Of a stretch of DNA of 64,000 nt, positions 10,046-20,810 are shown in pieces. The number at the start of each line of letters is the position of its first letter. Position 1 is the stretch's first letter. The DNA is from Stomoxys calcitrans. Taxonomy: Eukaryota; Arthropoda; Insecta; Diptera; Muscidae. The notes below the pieces were generated by a model, which did not search any database, was not told the origin of the DNA, and was given only the letters and a program-made list of their open reading frames with translations. The DNA lies in the NCBI RefSeq assembly GCF_963082655.1, contig NC_081554.1:48821169-48885168 (forward strand), in the 5' to 3' direction. Position numbers and translations under genes: made by a program.

Positions 10046-13000
10046 ATGTTGAAAATATTTTTTAAATCCCTTTTAATTGTGCTTCTTGTGCATCAGGTAA
10101 ATTCCTGCTCCCTTCTCGAAAAAATAAAATCGTACTAACTTTTCTAAAAACTTCCTTGACATTAAAGTCGATCTGCAGTACATTTACAATGGTAAAAGCT
10201 ATATGTAAAACCTTCCAACCAGAAGTTGTGAAATTTGACTTGTGCCAAGTGTCTCCGATTGGAAAAAATGTGGCAGCCTTATCGTTGCTGATTCGACTTA
10301 TCAAACCGCCCGTAACAAATGCGCAAGTTTGGATAGCACTGGGTATGCTAAGACCTACATACTTGGTGCCACTCAACGGTAGTTGGGATGCTTGTGCTTT
10401 TTTGGCAAATCGAAAGAAAAGTCGTTCATTGGGCCGCCTGTATGAATATATAGCTCCTTATACCAATTTAAATCACAACTGCCCGTATGATGTGAGTACA
10501 GATACAATATTTGATAAGAAACTCCTTAAGCAAATTAAAATTTTGCAAAATCTTCATAAAAATGTCCCTTTATGTTACCCACTTTTTTAAGACATTGTAG
10601 AAAAAATCTATTCCGCAAAATACATTTTTATACGCTCCACCATAGGACAGGGGTATACTCACTTTGTCATTCCGCTTGTAACACCTCGCATTTTTGGTCT
10701 ATGACCCCAGACATCGATGTCTTGTAAATGGAATCACTAAATGGTGGTGGGTATAAAAATTAAAAGCATGTTAAGTTCGGGCCGAATCTTAGGAACTAAC
10801 CACCATGGATTCTGCTAAAAAATTATACAAACTAAATTTAGTTGAAGGGCATAATTTTATTCTACATACAAACTTCTATAAAACCAGCAAAAATCCTGAC
10901 CAAACTGATTTGGCCCATATTAGGCACAGTTGTAGGAATTCGTAACAGAACACCGCATACAAAATTCCAGCCAAATTGGACAAAAATTGTGGCTTGTAAC
11001 GTCTCAAGAAATCAAATTGGGAGATCGGTTTATATGGGAGAAATATAAGCTTATAGAAAGATTGGAATCGTACTAGGCACAGTTGTTGGAAGTCATATCA
11101 AAAACTAAATTTAAAATTTCAGCCAAATCGGGGTCAAGAAGTCAAATCAGGAGATAGGTTTATATGGGAGCTCTATCACGCTATAGGGCGTTTTGGACCG
11201 TACTTGGCACATTTGTCGAAAGTCATAACGGAATACTATATGCAAAATTTGAACCAAATCGGACAAAAATTGTAGTTTTTTAACACTATGTCCAAAATTT
11301 TAGCCAAATCGGACAAAAATTGCGGCTTGTCAGGTCTCAAGAAGCCAAATCTGGAGATAGGTTTATATGGGAGCTATATCACGTTATATACCGGAACGTG
11401 AGGCCAAGAACAGATTCTCCGTTTAGTAGAGCAGAGTAAACGTAAAAATCTATTTGTCAAAGGTATTATGATGAAAGGTTCCCCAAAACGATCCGTAGAA
11501 TATTTTTTTAAAAACACATTAAAGCTAGCTGATGTTAAAGTAATATCAGCCCGGGCTATATACTCATCAAGAAATAAAATAAATACGATCGTAGAAATGC
11601 AAGACGAAGAAATGGTGAGACAAGTACTTAAAAATACCAACAAATTAGCCGGTACTAATATTATAATCGAAAAAGATTTGAGTGAAAGAAGGCAGCAAAA
11701 CAAAAAGGTCTTATTCCAACTGAAGACTGAAATACTTGGAATCGACAAAACACACAAAGTTTTTGTAAGAAATGACTCCATAAAGATTGGGACAAAATGG
11801 ATGTCATGGTCAAGGACCGGAGAGTTAATGTGTGGAAAGAACAAAGCTGACGCGGAACTAAAAGATTTATATGGCGATAAGTTTAGTGCATTAGATCTTA
11901 GCTATAATAACTTATTAAGCAAAATTAATCAAAAAAACTAAGTATAAGCAATGTAGATAAAAGCCAAACTGTAACTGAGGATCGTTTTTTAAATATTTTG
12001 TCATATAATGTACATGGGCTAGAAAACAAAATGCTATACGTAGACTTTTTTAAGTATATAAACAGTTTTGATATATTTTTTCTCTTGGAAACTCATATTT
12101 GCGCGGATAAATGTGAAAAATTTAGTAAATACTTTGGCGATTTTGAATTAGTTTGGCACTATGCTGCAAGAAATTCACGGTTTGGAAGAGGAATTGGTGG
12201 TTGTTTAATCGGAATAAGGAAGGATCTGAAAAAGTTTGGGGTTCAACATACACATACAACTGAACAAGGAATAAACGTAATAAAGATTATTATTAATGGC
12301 TTAAAATTTAACATCATACCAATGTACATGAGATTACAAACTTGGAAAGAAGAATTCTTAAAAATCGACTCTATACTCAGGGAATGTAGCATTGAAAATC
12401 CCATAATAATTGGCGACTTGAACGTGAGAATTGGATCATTGCAAAAAAACATCGATGAAATTTTTAAGGAGACATTTCATGCTGGTCTTGAGGAAAGGAG
12501 ATCAAAAGATGCGGAAATAAATTCAAGAGGAAGAGACTTCTTGAAGCTTTGTTATGACCACGGGCTGGTAATTGCAAATGGAATGACAAATGGCGATGAA
12601 ATTGGAGAATTCACCTTTGTAAGTACAGTTGGAACGTCGGTCAATGATATATGTGCGATCTCACAAGAACTTTTGTCGAGAGTACACAGATTTACAGTTG
12701 GGAATAAAATCTGGTCAGATCACATGCCAATAATTTTATCGATGATATATAGAAGTGAAAATATACCGGAAAAACTCAATACACTGTTACCAAAGCTTAA
12801 CTGGGATAATCGCAAATATTTTGAATACCAGAATGAAATAAACAAAATCCTTACAACGCGCAGACAACTCTCCCCTTATTCATTCTCCGAAATAGCGGAA
12901 ATAATACAAGAAGCACATCGATCTATAGCTACGACAACAATGACATTTTCAGGTCGTGAAAAATGGTTCAACGTTACATGTTTTAACGCAAGGAAAAAAT

Positions 13001-16000
13001 CTTTTGAATATTTGGATAAATTTAGAAAGTACGCTAGTCGTGAAAATAGAGAAAAGTATGTATACTTTAACAAACGGTATAAAGAAATTTGTGAAAATGC
13101 CAAAGCCCAATATAATAACAGATTGGAAAGAAAGATAGACGAGGTGAAAGATTCTCATGATTGGTGGAAGATCGTTAGGGAGCTGAGAAACGAAGAAAGG
13201 TGTGGTAGCATACCCGTGAAAACGGAGGACTTAAAGAATTATTTCCAACAACTGCTAACCCACACAAAAAATTTTCCAGATATTCATTACGCCTATATAC
13301 ACTGGAGAGATGATGACTTGGATAGGGAAATATGTTTGATGGAAGTTAAAAAGGCCTTAGGCAAAGCAAAGCTAAATAAAGCACCAGGAGAAGATCGTGT
13401 GCCATACGAATTTTATAAATACGCAACTGATGAATTGCTACAAGAAATAACATGTACTTGCAACGTTATTTTCGAAAAAGGAGAAGTAGACAAGTCGTTC
13501 GTTAGAAGCATTATTTACCCAATATTTAAAAAAGGTGACAAAACTCTTCCCAATAACTACCGTGGAATATCATTCATGAATTGCTTACCAAAAGTGATGA
13601 TGGGTATTGTCAAAGATCGACTGGCTAATTGGTCAGAAAAACATGGAAAAATAAATGAATATCAAGCTGGATTTCGTAAAAATTACTCTACCGTTGATAA
13701 TTTGTTCAACTTATCCTCAATAATACACTTAAACTGGCACAAAAACAAAAAAACCTATGCTTTCTTCGTAGATTTTAAAGCTGCGTTTGACCGAGTATCT
13801 CGAAAAGCCATGATATACAAACTTCATACCATAGGAGTATCAACAAAAGTAGTTAACTTTATTGAAAAAATATATGAAGAAACTAATTTTTCTGTATGGA
13901 CAGGCCAGGAACTCTCCAGTGATTTTAATACAACCACAGGTGTTAAACAGGGCTGCTTATTATCTCCTCTCCTATTTGCTTTGTACCTCAATGACCTACA
14001 TGAATACATTGGTGGTGGTACCACAGTGGATGATCAAAATATTCGACTTCTGATGTATGCCGATGATATCGTCATCCTAGCTGACGAAATAGACGTGATG
14101 CAGCGTATGATACAAAAACTGGAGGAATATTGCAAAATATGGAACATGGAGGTTAACATGGAGAAATCAAAAATAATGGTATTTCGGAAGGGAGGAAAGC
14201 TTTCGAGTAAGGAAAAGTGGCTGTATAATGGAACAGAGATCTCAATTACATCGGAATATTCTTACCTGGGGTTGACATTTACACCTAAACTCTCACTCCG
14301 GAAACAAATACAGGAGAGAAATCAATTAGCCAAAAATAGCATCAACACCACTTGGAATTGTTTCTTATCAAGACCTAATGTGTCCATAAAAACAAAATGG
14401 AAACTCTTCTTGGCCATTAGTAGGTCTATACAATCATATGGATCACAAATATGGGGGTTTTCTCACTTTGATGAAGTTGACCAACTGACACTATATTTTT
14501 TAAAGAAGGTATTAAAAATGCCAAGTTTTACTCCAACGTACATAATGATGTTAGAGACTGGTGTCGAAAACGGGCATATATACACTTTGAACAACCATCT
14601 TAACTATATAACGAGAATTTTGTATGATTACAAAGATGATAGGCTACCTAAAATACTAGCCAAAAAAGTGATGAGACACGAAATATTTTGGAAAACGCAT
14701 ATAAATTCTTTAACTCTGCAAAATAGTACAGAAGCTTTCACGCCAAATCTGTCAAAACAATGTTGGTTACAAAACATTCAAAATCTCCTCCAAAACATAC
14801 GTGCAACAAAAACAAATGATGCACTTTCAAACGCAAATAATACACACCGCTTCTACAGTAAGCTCCAACCTACTTTTGGGGGATTATACTTTGTCGAACC
14901 CTTGATGCAGGACGAACTGATGTGGATATTAAAAGCTCGAAGTGGGATGTTTTCATTAAATTCCAACAGGTTCCAAACAAATTCAAATCCAATATGTTCA
15001 ATGTGTAATACAGTTGAAATAGAAAACATTCAACATTTCCTGGGTCGATGCCCAGCTCTCAAAGAATTCCGATTAATGTTCTTCCAAATGCCCATAATTA
15101 ATGAATCTGATTTAATAAATATTCTCAATGGAAATGTTATACACTGGAAAAGTTTAGCCAGTTATCTAAAAACTTGTATGTTATATAGAAACCAGTTATT
15201 GTCTGAATTTAATATATAAAAGAAAGGAAAAACAAACTCGTAAATCTCTAGTATATACTCTATATTTTAATAATGGACAGACGACCGAAGGTCAATGCCA
15301 AGAAAATATATACTCAATTTATTCTTTTAGAATGCTATGTTTATATTGCTATATTTATATGAAAACATTAATGAAATTAATAAAGAATACTACTAACTAT
15401 ACCGGTTTAGGCCGTAATTGGCACAGTTGTTGGAAGTTATAACAGAATACTATATGAAAATTTCAGTTAAATTGGACAAAAATTGCGGCTTGTAAGGGCT
15501 GAAGAAGTCAAATCTAGAGATCAGTCTGTATGGAAGCTATATCAGGTTATTGACCGTTTTAGACCGTAATTGGCACTATACTTGAAATTCATAACAGATC
15601 ACCGCATGCCAAATTTCAGCCAAATCGGGCAAAAAATGCGGCTTGTAAAGGCTGAAGAAGTCAAATAGGGAGATCGGTTTATATGGGAGCTATATCAGGT
15701 TATACACCGATTTGGACTGTAATTGGCACAGTTATTGGAAGTCATGCAAGAACACAAAATGCAAAGTTTCAGCCAAATCGGGGAAAAAATTGCGGCTTGT
15801 TAGGGCTGAAGAAGTCAAATCGGGAGATCGGTTTATATAGGGGCTATATAAGGTTAAAGACCGATTTGAAGCGTACTTCGTACAGTTTTTGAAAGTCATA
15901 TAAGCCATACGCAAAATTTTAGTCCGATCGGAGAAAAATTGCGGCTTCCAGGGCAGAAGAAATCAAATCGGCAGATCGTTTTATATGGGAGCTATATCTA

Positions 16001-19000
16001 AATCTGAACCGATATGGCCTATTTGCAATCCTCAATGACATACATGCATTGTAAGAATCTGCGCAAAATTTCAAGCGGCTAGCTTTACGCGTTCGACCCC
16101 TAGTTTGATTTCGACAGACAGACGGACATGTCTAGATCGACTTAGAATATGGAGTCGATCAAGAATATATATAAGTTTTATGGGGTCTTAGACGAATATT
16201 TCGAGGTTTTGAAAACGGAATGTATACCCCCATCCGATGGTGGTGGGTATTAAGTTTGTAGAAATTTTTACCAGTATCCATGGTGGTGGGTTCCCAAGAT
16301 TCGGCCCCGCCGAACTTAGCACGCTTTTACATGTTAATAATTTCTTATTCTTTGTATATGAACCTGACCTTCTGATCTCATAAAATCAGACTATTGTTAT
16401 ATATAGCCGCTATACAGACTGATCTCCCAACTTAAAGTCTTTAGGCAATAAGTTGCTGCTTTTTCATTTCGTTCCTGTGAAATGTGGTCCAGATCGGACT
16501 AAGTTTGGATATAGACCGACCGCCTGATTTCCCAATATAGGGTACTGAGGCCATAAAAGAACCATTTATTACCCGATTTCGACGAAATTTGACACAGTGT
16601 GTTCTGGAAGACTCCTAACCATTTCTGTCAAATGTTGTCCAGATCGGACCATATTTAGATAATGCTGCCATATGGACCGATCTCCAGATATAGGGTATTG
16701 AATCCATAAAAGGAAAATTTTTTATCCGATTTGGATGAAATTTAGTACAGTGAATTTTGTTAGAATTCTACATCTATTTGCTGAAAGTGGTTCAGATCGG
16801 ACCATGTTGCCATATAGACCACTCTACCGATATAGAGTATTGAGCCCATAAAAGGAGCATTTTTCATTCGATTTCGATGAAATTTGGCACAATACAATGG
16901 TTGCCTTGGCTAGGTCTTTTTGTCAGAATGAATGAATAGGCTCCAGCGAAGAAGTCTTTTTTGAAGGCAAGCACTGCGGTAGACGCAAACTCGGACGACC
17001 AAAACGCCGATGAAAACATCAGGTGATGAAAGGCATATTGAAACTAAGTGTTACAAACGAAGAAAGAACGCAGAAGATCGAGGCGTTTGGAAATCTTTTT
17101 AAAGTCCTGCTAATGGCAAAAATGTTCTATCTTATCCAATTAAATTAAAGTAAAGTACATACTTGCAAGTGTCTGTAATTCAATGACACTCGTCTACTGA
17201 AAAGTTTGGTTTTTGTGCATACATTTTATAAAGTTCCTAGATCAATACATCTTATCCGATGGTGGAGAATATAAATATTTCTTGATGCAAACATATCTGA
17301 AGAAACCACACTTCCTTTCCTGGTTGCCTTCCTAGCAATTTAGTAATTAAAACAAACATTTTTATACCCTCCACTAATTTCGTCATTCTGTTTGTAACAT
17401 CTCGAAATATGCGTCTAAGATCCCATAAAGCATATATAATCTTGATCGTCATGACATTCTAAGTCGATCTAGCCATGGCCGTCCGTCCGTCTGTCGAAAG
17501 CACGCCAACTTTGGAAGAAGTAAAGCTAGGCGCTTGAAATTTTGCACAAATACTTTTCATTAGTATAGATCGGTTGGGATTGTAAATGGGCTAAATCGGT
17601 CCACGTTTTGATATAGCTGCCATATAAACCGATCTTGGGTCTTGACTTCTTGAGCCTCTAGAGGGCGCAGTTATCGTCCGATTTCAATGAAATTTTGCAC
17701 GCGGTATTTTGTTATAACTTTCAACAACTGTGCTTAGTATGGAGCAAATCGGTACATAACCTGGTATAGCTGCCATATAAACCGATCTGGGATCTTGACT
17801 TCTTCAGCCGACTGTCCGTCCGTCTGTCGAAAGCACGCTAACTTTGGAAGAAGTAAAGTTAGGCGCTTGAAACTTTGCACAAATACTTTTCATTAGTGTA
17901 GGTCGGTTGGGATTGTAAATGGGCAAAATTCGTCCACATTTTGATATAGCTGACATATAAACCGATCTTGGGTCTTGACTTGTTGAGCCTCTAGAGGGCG
18001 CAGTTCTCGTCCGATTTCACTGAAATTTTGCACACGATGTTTTGTTATGACCTTTAACAACTGTGCTTAGTATGGAGCAAATCGGTACATAGTATAGCTG
18101 CCATATAAACGGATCTTGGGCCTTGACTTCTTGAGCCTCTAGAGGGCGCAATTCTTATCCGATTTGACTTTTAGAGGGCGCAATTCTTATCCAATTTGCC
18201 TGTAGTTTTGCACGAGGTGTTTTGTTATGACTTCCAACGACTGTGCTTAGTATGAATCAAATCGGTACATAACCTGGTATAGCTGTCATATAAACCGATC
18301 GTGAGTCTTGACTGCTCGAGCCTCTAGAGGGCGCAGATCTCGTCCGATTTGACAGAAATTTTGCACGCCGTTTTTTGGTATTACTTCCTACAATTGTGCC
18401 AATCATGGTCTAAATCGGTTCATAACCTGGTATAGCTGCCATATAAACCGATCTGGGATCTTGATTTCTTGAGCCTCTAGAGAGCGCAATTCTCATCCGA
18501 TTTGGCTCAAGTTTTGTACAACGGCTTCTCTTAAGACCTTCGATATACGTGTCTAATATGGTCTGAATCGATCCATAGCTTGATACAGATCCCATATAAA
18601 CCGATCTCCCGATTTTGATTCTTAAGGCCCCACAAGGCGCAATTCTTATCCGAATGGACTGAAATATTACACAATGACTTCTGCAATGTTCAGCATTCAA
18701 TTCATTTATGGTCCGAATAAGACTATAACTTGATACAGCTCCACTAACATAACAGTTCTTATACATTATTCTTTGTTTGCCTTAAAAGAGATACCGCCCA
18801 AAGAACTCGACATATGTTTATAGGATTCGGCCCTTCCGAACTTAGCATGCTCTTACTTGTTATTTATAATCTTTATATTTTCATTACAGCATGATGTATA
18901 TGTGAAAAATCTTACCACTGACAGAGGACCAACATTTTTTGTTTTTATGAATGGTGACTATTCGACTAGAATTACCACTATAGTGGATGGGCAAAAATTA

Positions 19001-19036
19001 TTATCTATAGAAATAATATCCACCTACACACAATGA
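10046..19036 (+). CDS. DUF1091-family secreted protein, gene A (3 exons)
   Basis: Exons 10046-10096, 10168-10491 and 18890-19036 give a 173-residue protein. Exon 1 encodes a hydrophobic signal peptide (MLKIFFKSLLIVLLVHQ). Intron 1 (71 nt) has a tactaac branch site and the first AG after it. Exon 2 carries the family marks ICSTF...AICKTF...FDLCQ, GSWDACAFL and NLNHNCPYD; exon 3 gives HDVYVKNL and the FMNGDYST motif. Conserved cysteines (FDLC, DAC, NCP) are kept. DUF1091 proteins belong to the MD-2-related/GM2-activator-like fold; the Drosophila CheB proteins in this group act in gustatory pheromone sensing. The ligand here is unknown. Donor gat/gtgagt opens an 8.4-kb second intron filled with F1 repeats and a LINE; the same phase-0 junction is used in B-D. 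No stop or frameshift is seen, so it is probably functional. Confidence 0.85.
10619..10757 (-). repeat. F1 non-hairpin end, internally deleted
   Basis: Contains tttttatacgctccaccata and the 'cactttgtcattccgcttgtaac' flank, then ggtggtgggtataaaaa. The internal array is missing. It lies just after exon 2 of gene A, and related sequence follows exon 2 in genes B and C, so it may be an ancestral insertion. Confidence 0.45.
11402..11941 (+). CDS. LINE ORF1 (5'-truncated)
   Basis: The frame is open from 11402, just after an in-frame TGA at the truncated 5' end; the first ATG is 11468, giving at least 157 residues to the TAA at 11939-11941. The product is highly charged and resembles the C-terminal part of arthropod LINE ORF1 proteins (an 'IIEKDLSERRQQNKKVLF' segment, then a conserved tryptophan region). 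ORF1 proteins bind element RNA and act as nucleic-acid chaperones. The N-terminal coiled-coil part is missing, so this copy cannot make a full ORF1p. Its last codons CAA AAA AAC TAA form a slippery site discussed in the findings. Confidence 0.65.
   Translation, partial: GQEQILRLVEQSKRKNLFVKGIMMKGSPKRSVEYFFKNTLKLADVKVISARAIYSSRNKINTIVEMQDEEMVRQVLKNTNKLAGTNIIIEKDLSERRQQNKKVLFQLKTEILGIDKTHKVFVRNDSIKIGTKWMSWSRTGELMCGKNKADAELKDLYGDKFSALDLSYNNLLSKINQKN
11929..15219 (+). CDS. LINE ORF2: endonuclease and reverse transcriptase
   Basis: Open from 11929 (after an in-frame TAA) to the stop at 15219, about 1,095 codons. The N-terminal about 240 residues form an apurinic-type endonuclease: SYNVHGL start, LLETHI, IGDLNVRIG and WSDHMPIILS. 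RT follows from about residue 440: KAPGEDRVPYEF, FVDFKAAFDRVSR, GVKQGCLLSPLLF and the catalytic YADD at 14055-14066. The C-terminus has CSMCN...H...C, a zinc-knuckle-like motif common in LINE ORF2. There is no ATG near the start; the first is at about 12031, already inside the endonuclease, so translation probably depends on ORF1. The frame is -1 relative to ORF1 and overlaps its end. All catalytic motifs I can check are intact. Confidence 0.9.
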   Translation, partial: SKKLSISNVDKSQTVTEDRFLNILSYNVHGLENKMLYVDFFKYINSFDIFFLLETHICADKCEKFSKYFGDFELVWHYAARNSRFGRGIGGCLIGIRKDLKKFGVQHTHTTEQGINVIKIIINGLKFNIIPMYMRLQTWKEEFLKIDSILRECSIENPIIIGDLNVRIGSLQKNIDEIFKETFHAGLEERRSKDAEINSRGRDFLKLCYDHGLVIANGMTNGDEIGEFTFVSTVGTSVNDICAISQELLSRVHRFTVGNKIWSDHMPIILSMIYRSENIPEKLNTLLPKLNWDNRKYFEYQNEINKILTTRRQLSPYSFSEIAEIIQEAHRSIATTTMTFSGREKWFNVTCFNARKKSFEYLDKFRKYASRENREKYVYFNKRYKEICENAKAQYNNRLERKIDEVKDSHDWWKIVRELRNEERCGSIPVKTEDLKNYFQQLLTHTKNFPDIHYAYIHWRDDDLDREICLMEVKKALGKAKLNKAPGEDRVPYEFYKYATDELLQEITCTCNVIFEKGEVDKSFVRSIIYPIFKKGDKTLPNNYRGISFMNCLPKVMMGIVKDRLANWSEKHGKINEYQAGFRKNYSTVDNLFNLSSIIHLNWHKNKKTYAFFVDFKAAFDRVSRKAMIYKLHTIGVSTKVVNFIEKIYEETNFSVWTGQELSSDFNTTTGVKQGCLLSPLLFALYLNDLHEYIGGGTTVDDQNIRLLMYADDIVILADEIDVMQRMIQKLEEYCKIWNMEVNMEKSKIMVFRKGGKLSSKEKWLYNGTEISITSEYSYLGLTFTPKLSLRKQIQERNQLAKNSINTTWNCFLSRPNVSIKTKWKLFLAISRSIQSYGSQIWGFSHFDEVDQLTLYFLKKVLKMPSFTPTYIMMLETGVENGHIYTLNNHLNYITRILYDYKDDRLPKILAKKVMRHEIFWKTHINSLTLQNSTEAFTPNLSKQCWLQNIQNLLQNIRATKTNDALSNANNTHRFYSKLQPTFGGLYFVEPLMQDELMWILKARSGMFSLNSNRFQTNSNPICSMCNTVEIENIQHFLGRCPALKEFRLMFFQMPIINESDLINILNGNVIHWKSLASYLKTCMLYRNQLLSEFNI
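16259..16900 (+). repeat. F1 hairpin end and detached array units
   Basis: 16262-16345 is an isolated hairpin end (ccatggtggtgggttcccaa, ttcggccccgccgaactt). It is followed at 16380-16880 by array units with gaccgatctccagatatagg and no recognisable end, probably fragments of one or two further F1 copies. Confidence 0.45.
16901..17140 (+). mobile_element. RTE-like LINE C-terminal remnant shared with gene C intron
   Basis: The block containing gctccagcgaagaagtcttt and aaactcggacgacc is also found at 41583-41815, at the equivalent place in intron 2 of gene C. Its translation (EGKHCGRRKLGRPK) resembles the end of RTE-type pol proteins. Presence in both introns means it predates the gene duplication. 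Confidence 0.4.
17362..18862 (+). repeat. F1 element just upstream of exon 3 of gene A
   Basis: Starts tttttataccctccactaat, has the gtccgtccgtctgtcgaaag flank (this short flank recurs internally near 17815, so two copies may be joined), carries several array units, and ends gattcggcccttccgaactt then agcatgctcttacttgtt. Its right end lies about 28 bp before the exon 3 acceptor. Gene C has the empty site (aacattttttttataatctt). Confidence 0.65.
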
Positions 19037-19540
19037 GTTATAAAATTGTGAAGAGTTACTGGAATTGCCTTGAAACAACTTCGAATTGTTATTGGAATAA
19101 TATATGTTGTTTGTACTCGTAAATATAAATAATCTGTTGTACGTTTGTATTCTATTTTATATAAAGCAGTATATCTGTTCTTCCTTCAACTATCTTGGTG
19201 GTAGCTTGCTCTTCTTATCTTTGAATAAATCATAACTACAATGTTTTAAATGATATAATAAAACTCCGATCCAATCCGAAAAATTTTAGTTTTTGCTAAA
19301 CAAAAGAGCTGCAACCATTTGTAGGGAACATAAACCAAATCTCATGCACTAGATGTACACTGCAGTTTTCATACTTCCGTGGCTTGTTTATGCATTACAG
19401 CAGCATTAGGATGACACTACCCAGTGGGAAAACTACTAAGGCCTGCTTAAATCAGGCCTAATAACAGCGCTTTAAAGCCTTCTAATAGAAGGACCTAATG
19501 CCTTCTAAAATGCAGCTTCCAAGAGGACTACCTTACAAAT
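19037..19540 (+). other. Conserved 3' flank of gene A
   Basis: 3' UTR-like and downstream sequence shared with B (31011 onward) and C (42063 onward), including gtagcttgctcttcttatct and aatgatataataaaactccg, which holds an AATAAA-type signal variant (ataataaaa). No other feature is seen up to the SINE at 19541. Confidence 0.5.
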
Positions 19541-19812
19541 ATTTTTTCTCACATATCAATGAGTGCAGTTCAATTCAAAGTTAAGCTCAATGATAAGGAG
19601 CCTCCTTTTTATAGCCCAGTCCGGACGGCGTGCCGCAGTGCGACACCTCTTTGGAGAAAAGTTTTTACATGGCATAGTAACTCACAAATGTTGCCAGCAT
19701 TAGGAGCGGAAAACCACCGCTAAAAATGGTTTTTCTGATGATCTCGCCAGGATTCGAACCCGTGCGTTCAGCATCATAGGCGGACATGCCAACCTCTGCG
19801 CTACGGAGGACT
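19541..19812 (-). mobile_element. tRNA-derived SINE
   Basis: Minus-strand copy: B box as ggattcgaacc in complement near 19750 and A box region ggcatgttag-like, with the body extending leftward to tctcacatatcaatgagtgc. No clear target duplication was found. Confidence 0.7.
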
Positions 19813-19996
19813 GCCTTGCAACTTCTAAAAGTTTGACAAGGGATGCTTCTACTGTCTTTATGTATACCGTCTGAAGTAGCCCATGGTACATGTAAAGGGT
19901 AATGTTTTAGCTATTATCATTTTGGCAACACTGGTTTAATCTGCTCGTATTTTGTTTCACTGTCAAACATCTTCAATTTGGTCTATAATTCAACCA

Positions 19997-20677
19997 TGAA
20001 TCTTCTTACAAATTAACCACGCTTGCAAATCATTGTATTTTTAATATCAAAATGCGTGCTCTGTTAAAAAAGTTTATCGGGCGCTTCTTCCATTCCATCG
20101 ACGAAGCTCATTTTTGACTCAAATGGTACGTAAATAGTCTGAAAGTTCGATTTTGTAGTGAAGATCAGCCAAAAGCATTGTAAGAGCTACCAATGCCTCC
20201 AGAAGAAGTTACTGTTTGGTGCGGTTTATGGGCTGGTGGCATCATTGGACCGTACTTCTTCAAAGATGATGCGAATCGTAACGTATCTGTGAATGGTAAG
20301 CTCTACCGTGAGATGATATCCAACTTTTTTTTGCTCTAAATGAAAGAGCTTGACTTGCATGACATGTGGTTTCAAAAAGACGGTGTGACATGCCACACAG
20401 TATGTGTAAAATTGGAGTTATTGAGAGGCTAGTATGACGAGTCGAGTATTTCATGTTAAGGACCGGTCAATTGGCCGCCTAGATCGTGCGCTTTTAGACT
20501 TTTTTTATGGGGCTATGTTAAAACTCATGTCTATACACACAAGTCCGCAATTGACGCTTTGAAAGACTACATTGAAGCATTAATTCGTGAGATATCAGCC
20601 GAATTGTTGGAAAGAGCATGCCAAAATTGGACTAAGCCACTAAGGACACGGATGCATGAAATAATCTTCAAACATTA
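19997..20677 (+). pseudogene. Mariner transposase remnant
   Basis: Degraded DD34D mariner transposase of the same type as the fold-back elements at 31.1 and 56.7 kb. A short N-terminal piece (19997-20080) is joined to the region around the second catalytic stretch (SIDEAHF), VTVWCGLWAGGIIGPYFFKD, then HDMWFQKDGVTCHT and VNWPPRSC, ending MHEIIFKH before TAA near 20678. There are several in-frame stops and small deletions, and the DNA-binding helix-turn-helix region is lost. The element cannot be autonomous. Confidence 0.75.
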
Positions 20678-20769
20678 AATTATATGGACCGTATTTACGA
20701 ATCAAATAAAGATTTTATGAATTTTTTTGAATTCCTGTTGCTCTTTTGAAAAACTTTCATATTGCTCTT

Positions 20770-20809
20770 AAAAAATCAATCTTTACTTAACAGTAAAGAT
20801 TGATTTTTT
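20770..20809. repeat. Perfect 18-bp inverted repeat
   Basis: AAAAAATCAATCTTTACT, a 4-nt spacer TAAC, and the exact reverse complement. It sits precisely between the mariner remnant and the start of a LINE fragment. Confidence 0.8.
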
Positions 20810-20810
20810 T

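Larger units (their letters stand above)
11395..15397 (+). mobile_element. Non-LTR retrotransposon (LINE), 5'-truncated, ORF2 intact
   Basis: About 4.0 kb flanked by an 8-bp target duplication tataccgg (11387-11394 and 15398-15405) inside an F1 array unit. It holds a truncated ORF1, a complete ORF2 and a short AT-rich 3' tail ending aataaagaatactactaac. Uninterrupted coding suggests a recent insertion. The clade is uncertain: APE-type endonuclease, RT and a terminal CxxC...H...C motif, with no RNase H seen. Confidence 0.85.
10758..16258 (-). repeat. F1 element in intron 2 of gene A, split by a LINE
   Basis: Hairpin end (aagttcgggccgaatctt) near 10768, array units 'ttgcggcttgtaagggctgaag' on both sides of the LINE (10900-11386 and 15406-16060), unique flank gacagacagacggacatgtc near 16113, and closing end ccatccgatggtggtgggta near 16250. 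The LINE insertion at 11395-15397 interrupts one array unit. Confidence 0.6.
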
